A stretch of DNA of 64,000 nucleotides, taken from positions 246,449,474-246,513,473 of the forward strand of contig CP136065.1 of NCBI GenBank assembly GCA_032622095.1, in the 5' to 3' direction. Both the position numbers and the translations under genes were made by a program. Source of the stretch: Siphonodentalium dalli (lineage: Eukaryota; Mollusca; Scaphopoda; Gadilida; Siphonodentaliidae). A model generated the notes under the pieces. That model saw only the letters and a list, made by a program, of their open reading frames with translations. It was not told the DNA's origin and made no database searches. Below are positions 59,346 through 64,000 of the stretch, one piece after another. The number at the start of each line of letters is the position of its first letter. The first letter of the stretch is position 1.

Positions 59346-59695
59346 TTAACCCTTTACCAAACAGAATGGCCCTGTGCCAATGCATTCTCTTATATATGCG
59401 AGTCGACCATAGGTCGCCTCGCATATATAAGAGAATGCATTGGCTTAACACATTAAAAATTCAAATTTTTTAGGCCAATGCATTCTCTTATATATGCGAG
59501 GCGACCTATGGTCAACTCGCATATATAAGAGAATGCATTGGCACAGGGCATAACTGTAACTATCACAATGTGGTCAAGGAGCCGGTTCCAATGATATCCA
59601 TATTTGTATGGTTCTATTGAGACAGACCGAAGATATTTTAGGCTGTTGAAGCTTTATTTGGCCGGTTTTGGCCGTTTTGTTGGGTAAAGGGTTAA
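59346..59695. mobile_element. piggyBac-like MITE, two-hairpin form, 350 bp
   Basis: TTAACCCTTTACCAAACA to TGTTGGGTAAAGGGTTAA, TTAA on both sides. Hairpins lie at about 59378-59446 and 59473-59541, with a shortened spacer between them. Located in GALNT intron 1. Confidence 0.85.
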
Positions 59696-59943
59696 ACCGA
59701 GGTAATTGGTTGTTGTTTCTGACAACAGATTTGGCTTTTGTCAGTTCGTCTTTAGTGATCATCATGATTGGTGCGTCGTAAATGTATCGTTTTCTGCTTT
59801 TTTCAAGATATTTATCTAAACTAAATACATTTACCATATCTGTATTGACTACTTCTGATGGCAGGTCATTCCAGGTGTTTACAATTACAAGGGAGGGTGC
59901 TGGCTATCAGTTTGCCATTATGTGAATATTGGTAGATTATGTG

Positions 59944-60898
59944 AATGCCGGCTGATACAGACCCTGGCTCTTACGGACCCTGGCTCATGCGGACCCTGGC
60001 TCATACGGACCTCCGGCTGATACGGACCCTGGCTTATACGGACCCCTGGCTTATACAGACCTTGGCTCATACGGACCTCAATTAAAATACACAATTTTAT
60101 TTTTTATGTTTTATGTTTTATGTTTATTTAAATAAATTTAAATTATGACAACATACATACAGAGATCACAAAAATATGATGATAACAAAAATGGAACAAA
60201 GTTACATCAGACAAACATTATTTAAACTGGGGCGTACAGCTTGGCGGCTTCTTTTAGTATTTTGCAGCCAATAACCTCCTGACGATGCCGAATGGTATCT
60301 TCACATGAAGCACAGTTAGACATTGTGGAATTATGCCAGTCAACAATAAATCAGTTGAATATATACCAGTTGTGTTTTACTAACATGTTTTCATAGCAAA
60401 TCAAACTCAGTGGATTCATCCTGATCACCATTCACTGACCATTCATCCTCGCATGTCTGTTTATAAAACAATATAAAGGGATCAAACACGCGTGTTTATA
60501 CAACGGCGAAAGAGATTAATTAACACGATTCAATAAATGCTTTTTCAAGTCAGAACATCACATAAATTCTCAATTAATACAGATATATGTGTGAAAAGAC
60601 AATCATAATTATATATTAAATTCATAAATATAAGTTTGAAAATCACCGAAAAAATCGGTTAAATTCATAAATTTATACAAGTTTGAAAATCACCAAAAAA
60701 ATCACATAAATTCTCAATTAATACAGATACATGTGTGAAAAGACAATCATAATAATATATTAAATTCATAAATATAAGTTTGCATAATTTAATTGAGGTC
60801 CGTATGAGCCGGGGTCTGTATAAGCCAGGGTCCGTATCAGCCGGTGGTCCGTAAAAGCCAGGGTCCATAAGAGCCAGGGTCCGTATAAGGCGCATACC
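59944..60898. mobile_element. MULE-like element with iterated GGACCCTGGCTNATAC ends
   Basis: Flanked by GATTATGTG (59935-59943) and GATTATGTA (60899-60907), a 9-bp duplication with one mismatch. The left ~130 bp is a run of CGGACCCTGGCTCATA-type units (seven or more); the right ~100 bp is the inverse run (five). The interior holds an AT-rich segment with a ~145-bp direct repeat (AATTCTCAATTAATACAGAT at about 60566 and 60712). No transposase recognised. Confidence 0.75.
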
Positions 60899-61060
60899 GA
60901 TTATGTAGTCTCTTCCCTCCGCCTCTTCACCATATCTGCTCTCATTGGGACTAGTTTTTTTCCACCTTCTTTGTATGTGTCAGTTTATATGTGGTGTTGA
61001 GATCTCCTCTGTCTTGCTTGGTGTCTTGTCTGAATGAGACAGTTGGTAGTTGTAACGCTT

Positions 61061-61429
61061 TTAAAGTGATGTGAAACACTCCGGTTGGGTGATCAAATAG
61101 AAATGGAGTACAATCTTGCTAGTTATTTTTATGAATATTAATCCAAATTTACAACACACACCATCAGTCATATATATTTATTAATTGCAATCAGTATCGA
61201 TGGCGAAATAATTTGCGTTAGTTAATCGCCGATTGTTGTGTCCCGAATCGAGGTGTAAATATTTACAATTGAGCGTAGTTCAGACGGTGTTTTCCGTGGA
61301 GTTTTATGGTCGATTTCTTTGAGATTTTGGTCAATGTTAGTAGAATGCTACATTCCCCCAGTTGGCATAGCGCCTGAATTCTAACTTAACAGTTTCACCC
61401 ACCCAAACAAGTCCATAATATGTCTTTAA
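61061..61429. mobile_element. TTAA-flanked element, family E, copy 3
   Basis: TTAAAGTGATGTGAAACACT to CATAATATGTCTTTAA; matches copies at 9352 and 26734. Confidence 0.75.
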
Positions 61430-61614
61430 TCTTTTTCATACTTCAGTCCTTTCATTCCCGGAATCTGTTTGGTGGCTCTCTGTTTGATAATGCAAAAATA
61501 AATTTTATCGGACGTTTGTTTGCTGGCACAAATTTTGGTATTTCCTATCCAATGATTAATTTGTTGCAAGAATTTTTTTTATTGAATCTACCTGTATAGT
61601 CAAGGCATACTAAC

Positions 61615-61916
61615 GCTGAAGGGTCACTCTCACCAAAAAAAGTGCTGAAGGGTACACAGGATTTTAGAAATGTGCTGAAGGGTACACAGGGTTTGAAATG
61701 TCGTATCTGCCATGATTTCTGTCAGAGAATAATTGATTTATGTTCCAATGAATATTAAAATGTACTGAAAACAAACTGCTAATGGGCGCCAGACTTTCAT
61801 AAACACAATTTAAGTAATGGTGTTCGTGCCGATCACAAACCCTGTGTACCCTTCAGCACATTTTCAAACCCTGTGTACCCTTCAGCACTTTTTTTGGTGA
61901 GAGTGACCCCTTCAGC
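61615..61916. mobile_element. MULE-like MITE, family D
   Basis: GCTGAAGGGTCACTCTCACC to GGTGAGAGTGACCCCTTCAGC with perfect 9-bp duplication CATACTAAC (61606-61614, 61917-61925). Two GTGCTGAAGGGTACACAGG iterations lie in each arm. Best-preserved copy of the family. Confidence 0.9.
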
Positions 61917-62143
61917 CATACTAACCTCAAGGTGTACTAACCAGTGATTGTGCCATGCTACCGGTACCTGTATAGTCAAGGCGTACTATGTAAAGTGGAA
62001 ATGTTCATGTTAACTTCAACGTTGTCTTCGTTGTTTGACACATGGCATTGCTAACTGTCCATATTTTAAATGCACATTGTGTGACCCCATCAAATGACTT
62101 ATGTCATAGCAGATGACTCATTTTAGAGCTGCTCAGTATCAGC

Positions 62144-62775
62144 TGAATATTGGACCCTTATCTCTCAGTACCACTGTAAATCTGAATATTTGACCCTTAT
62201 CTCTCAGTACCACTTTAAATCTGAATATTGGACCCTTATCTCTCAGTACCACTGTAAATCTGAATATTGGACCCTTATCTCTCAGTACCACTGTAAATCT
62301 GAATATTTGACCCTTATCTCTCAGTACCACTGTAAATCTGAATATTTGACCCTTATCTCTCAGTACCACTGTAAATCTGAATATTTGACCCTTATCTCTC
62401 AGTACCACTGTAAATCGGAATATTTGACCCTTATCTCTCAGTACCACTGTAAATCGGAATATTTGACCCTTATCTCTCAGTACCACTGTAAATCGGAATA
62501 TTTGACCCTTATCTCTCAGTACCACTGTAAATCTGAATATTTGACCCTTATCTCTCAGTACCACTGTAAATCGGAATATTTGACCCTTATCTCTCAGTAC
62601 CACTGTAAATCAGAATATTGGACCCTTATCTCTCAGTACCACTGTAAATCGGAATATTGGACCTTTATCTCTCAGTACCACTGTAAATCGGAATATTTGA
62701 CCCTTATCTCTCAGTACCACTGTAAATCGGAATATTTGACCCTTATCTCTCAGTACCACTGTAAATCTGAATATT
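62144..62775. repeat. 39-bp minisatellite, 16 copies, in GALNT intron 1
   Basis: The unit starts TGAATATTKGACCCTTATCT and contains CTCAGTACCACTGTAAATC. Sixteen units run from 62144 to 62767, followed by a partial one. Variation is limited to a few positions (T/G in ATTTGA or ATTGGA; TCTG or TCGG). Because 39 is divisible by 3, both strands stay open for hundreds of bases, producing spurious repeat proteins. Confidence 0.95.
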
Positions 62776-62790
62776 TTATTAATTATACAG

Positions 62791-62884
62791 ATAGGTGGAG
62801 CCATTCCGGACAACCTTGCTGGACCACTAAGAAAAATTGATTGGCACGATTATAAGATGATTGCTGAAGAAGAACTTAGAAAAG
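62791..62884 (+). CDS. Exon 2, polypeptide N-acetylgalactosaminyltransferase (GALNT)
   Basis: After acceptor ATTATACAG the phase-0 reading gives IGGAIPDNLAGPLRK, then IDWHDYKMIAEEELRK, ending at AAAG|GTGCGT (donor at 62885, phase 1). The DWHDY ... I ... E ... R-x-G pattern is characteristic of the stem/catalytic junction of GALNT enzymes; the next exon should supply the GxGE.G continuation. The frame that runs in from the minisatellite (DRWSHSG...) stops quickly and is not used. The rest of the gene lies beyond the window. Confidence 0.75.
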
Positions 62885-63112
62885 GTGCGTATTATTTATC
62901 CTCTCATGCCAACACTCACACTCCATACTGTACACTAAATCCGGCCATTTATGGGACAATCTCCTTATATACTCAACAGAATATATGCAACAAATGAATT
63001 AATTTGAGCCATGGATGAGTGCAAAATATACCTGTGTGCTTTATGAATGATGCAAACAACATGGTAATTATAATGAAAATGAATTTATGACTGAATGCCC
63101 ATCATTATAATC

Positions 63113-63154
63113 AAGCCTTGAAATAGGTGTAAGCAGAATGAGGTCCCCAGAGCA
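63113..63154. mobile_element. hAT-like MITE end fragment
   Basis: CAAGCCTTGAAATAGGTGTA then GCAGAATGAGGTCCCCAGAG, i.e. the end and start of the first hairpin only; the remainder is lost at the join with the next repeat. Confidence 0.65.
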
Positions 63155-63174
63155 GGGACCAGCCTAGACCAGAT

Positions 63175-64000
63175 TTTCAGGGCGAAATGACTTCGCCCTA
63201 CTATAAAAATAAGGCGAAGTGGCCGTTCTATAGGGCGAAGTGAGTCTACAACATTTAAATTGATCAGTACCACGACAGGAGTCGCTATAGAACGAAAATA
63301 GGAGAGATGAAATATGTCAATTAAACTTATGAAACAATGGTTGAAATATGGAGTCATTATGTTCACTCATGACCCTAATAACTATTAATAATACCCAAAC
63401 ATAATTGTGAGAGGATAGCAGCATTTTATATCGTAATTGTGAGAGAATGACAGGATTTTATTTCATATTTTTCGGGTTGTTAAAAATGCCAACAATATTT
63501 ATCAAACAGAAACGAAACGAAATCATGAACACTTTTACTGCGCTCTGATAGTTATCCCGTTTGAAATTTTAATATGCTTCACAAATGAATTTGTTTTAAA
63601 ATTTCATTAACCAAACTCCATAGAGGGAGTGATGAATTGACACATTGTGAGAGGTGTGAGTTGTAATCTTCATTGTAAGGTGTGGTAATCACGGTAATCT
63701 AAAAATAACAACAACCAGATTAACACTTGAGGCCCGACAGCTTTCACAGCTGCCAGTAATCAGACTCCATTGTCAACGTTGTCAGATTGGAGCATTACAG
63801 GTGTTAATTGTTTTATAACACCATGATACACCCTGATAGTGGAGTATTGTGTGCAATCACAGTTGACAGTTGTAAATTATCATAAATTATTTGGGACATT
63901 TTGCCGAATTTCGTCAACTTTGGAATTTTTAGGGCGACTTGAACTTCGCCCGACTGCAAAAATAAGGCGAAGCGGACGGCGCTAGGGCGAAGAAGTCGCC
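63175..64000. repeat. AGGGCGA-bounded element, incomplete at window edge
   Basis: AGGGCGAAATGACTTCGCCC with AAAAATAAGGCGAAG and a further TAGGGCGAAGT at 63179-63241 is matched by AGGGCGACTTGAACTTCGCC, AAAAATAAGGCGAAGC and TAGGGCGAAG at 63930-63995. The two blocks are in the same orientation, with small palindromes inside. Whether this is one element with direct terminal repeats or two members of a family cannot be decided because the window ends. Confidence 0.5.

Larger units (their letters stand above)
59270..62790 (+). other. GALNT intron 1
   Basis: Donor GTACCG; acceptor TATTTTATTAATTATACAG. Most of its 3.5 kb is repeats: a piggyBac-like MITE (starting 77 bases from the donor), a 955-bp MULE-like element, family E, family D, and a 39-bp minisatellite ending about 15 bases before the acceptor. 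About 59696-59943, 60899-61060, 61430-61605 and 61926-62143 show nothing else. Confidence 0.7.
62885..64000 (+). other. GALNT intron 2 (start)
   Basis: Begins with donor GTGCGT. About 62930-63085 repeats 26365-26525. It also holds a hAT-like MITE fragment and the AGGGCGA element at the window edge. No further GALNT exon is visible. Confidence 0.55.

Noticed and set aside
59017..59451. 144-codon frame on - opposite GALNT exon 1
   Set aside because: Antisense shadow that also runs through a MITE hairpin. The + strand has the signal anchor and the splice-compatible continuation.
59270..59473. Continuation of the GALNT exon 1 frame past 59269
   Set aside because: The frame runs into the piggyBac-like MITE. 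The alternative donor CCCG|GTAGGT near 59325 gives phase 1 and would put exon 2 into the DRWSHSG frame, which stops.
62139..62840. 216- and 154-codon repeat 'proteins' on + and -
   Set aside because: The 39-bp unit is divisible by 3, so frames stay open by arithmetic. The + frame enters the GALNT exon in the wrong phase and stops.

Overview
This window looks like nuclear DNA of a marine invertebrate animal. It is AT-rich, has GT-AG introns and an AATAAA polyadenylation signal, and is dense in short inverted-repeat transposons, minisatellites and a LINE. Dispersed repeats combining TCCG/TCTG-type tetramers with 'gttatggccctttttcgac'-like text remind me of mollusc genomes, but I cannot fix the phylum. 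There are no bacterial operons, rRNA genes, CRISPR arrays or viral genes.

Coding content is sparse. (1) A probable two-exon gene on + (13351-13377 joined to 18922-19143) encodes an 82-residue Cys/His-rich zinc-ribbon-like protein resembling the uncharacterised animal family represented by Drosophila CG13380. (2) The 5' end of a polypeptide N-acetylgalactosaminyltransferase (GALNT) gene lies on + (59039-59269 and 62791-62884) and runs off the right edge. (3) A frameshifted, 5'-truncated non-LTR retrotransposon with reverse transcriptase sits on - (39787-about 41950). (4) A Mutator-type (MULE) transposase relic lies at 36798-36998 inside a G-rich element.

Layout: 1-4.98 kb holds duplications, a CCAT microsatellite and a ~164-bp satellite. 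5.4-12.2 kb is nested TIR elements. 12.2-19.25 kb is gene 1 with a transposon-filled intron. 19.3-36 kb is a thicket of MITEs: hAT-like with 8-bp target duplications, piggyBac-like with TTAA, and mariner-like with TA. 36-44 kb holds the MULE relic, the LINE and a MULE-like MITE. 44.6-48.3 kb holds nested TIR elements. 48.3-52.2 kb holds diffuse repeats and a ~145-bp tandem array. 52.4-58.8 kb is a segmental duplication with a breakpoint in a palindrome. 59.0-64.0 kb is the GALNT start, whose first intron is about two thirds repeats.

The most striking structure is a near-perfect ~69-nt hairpin module, with arms reading GCCAATGCATTCTCTTATAT inward and a CGACC-ATA-GGTCG tip. It recurs about 20 times inside elements that have at least four different terminal sequences. 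Also notable are five or more elements with 9-bp target duplications, several with terminal regions built from iterated short motifs, and two rearrangements centred on the same palindromic MITE family.
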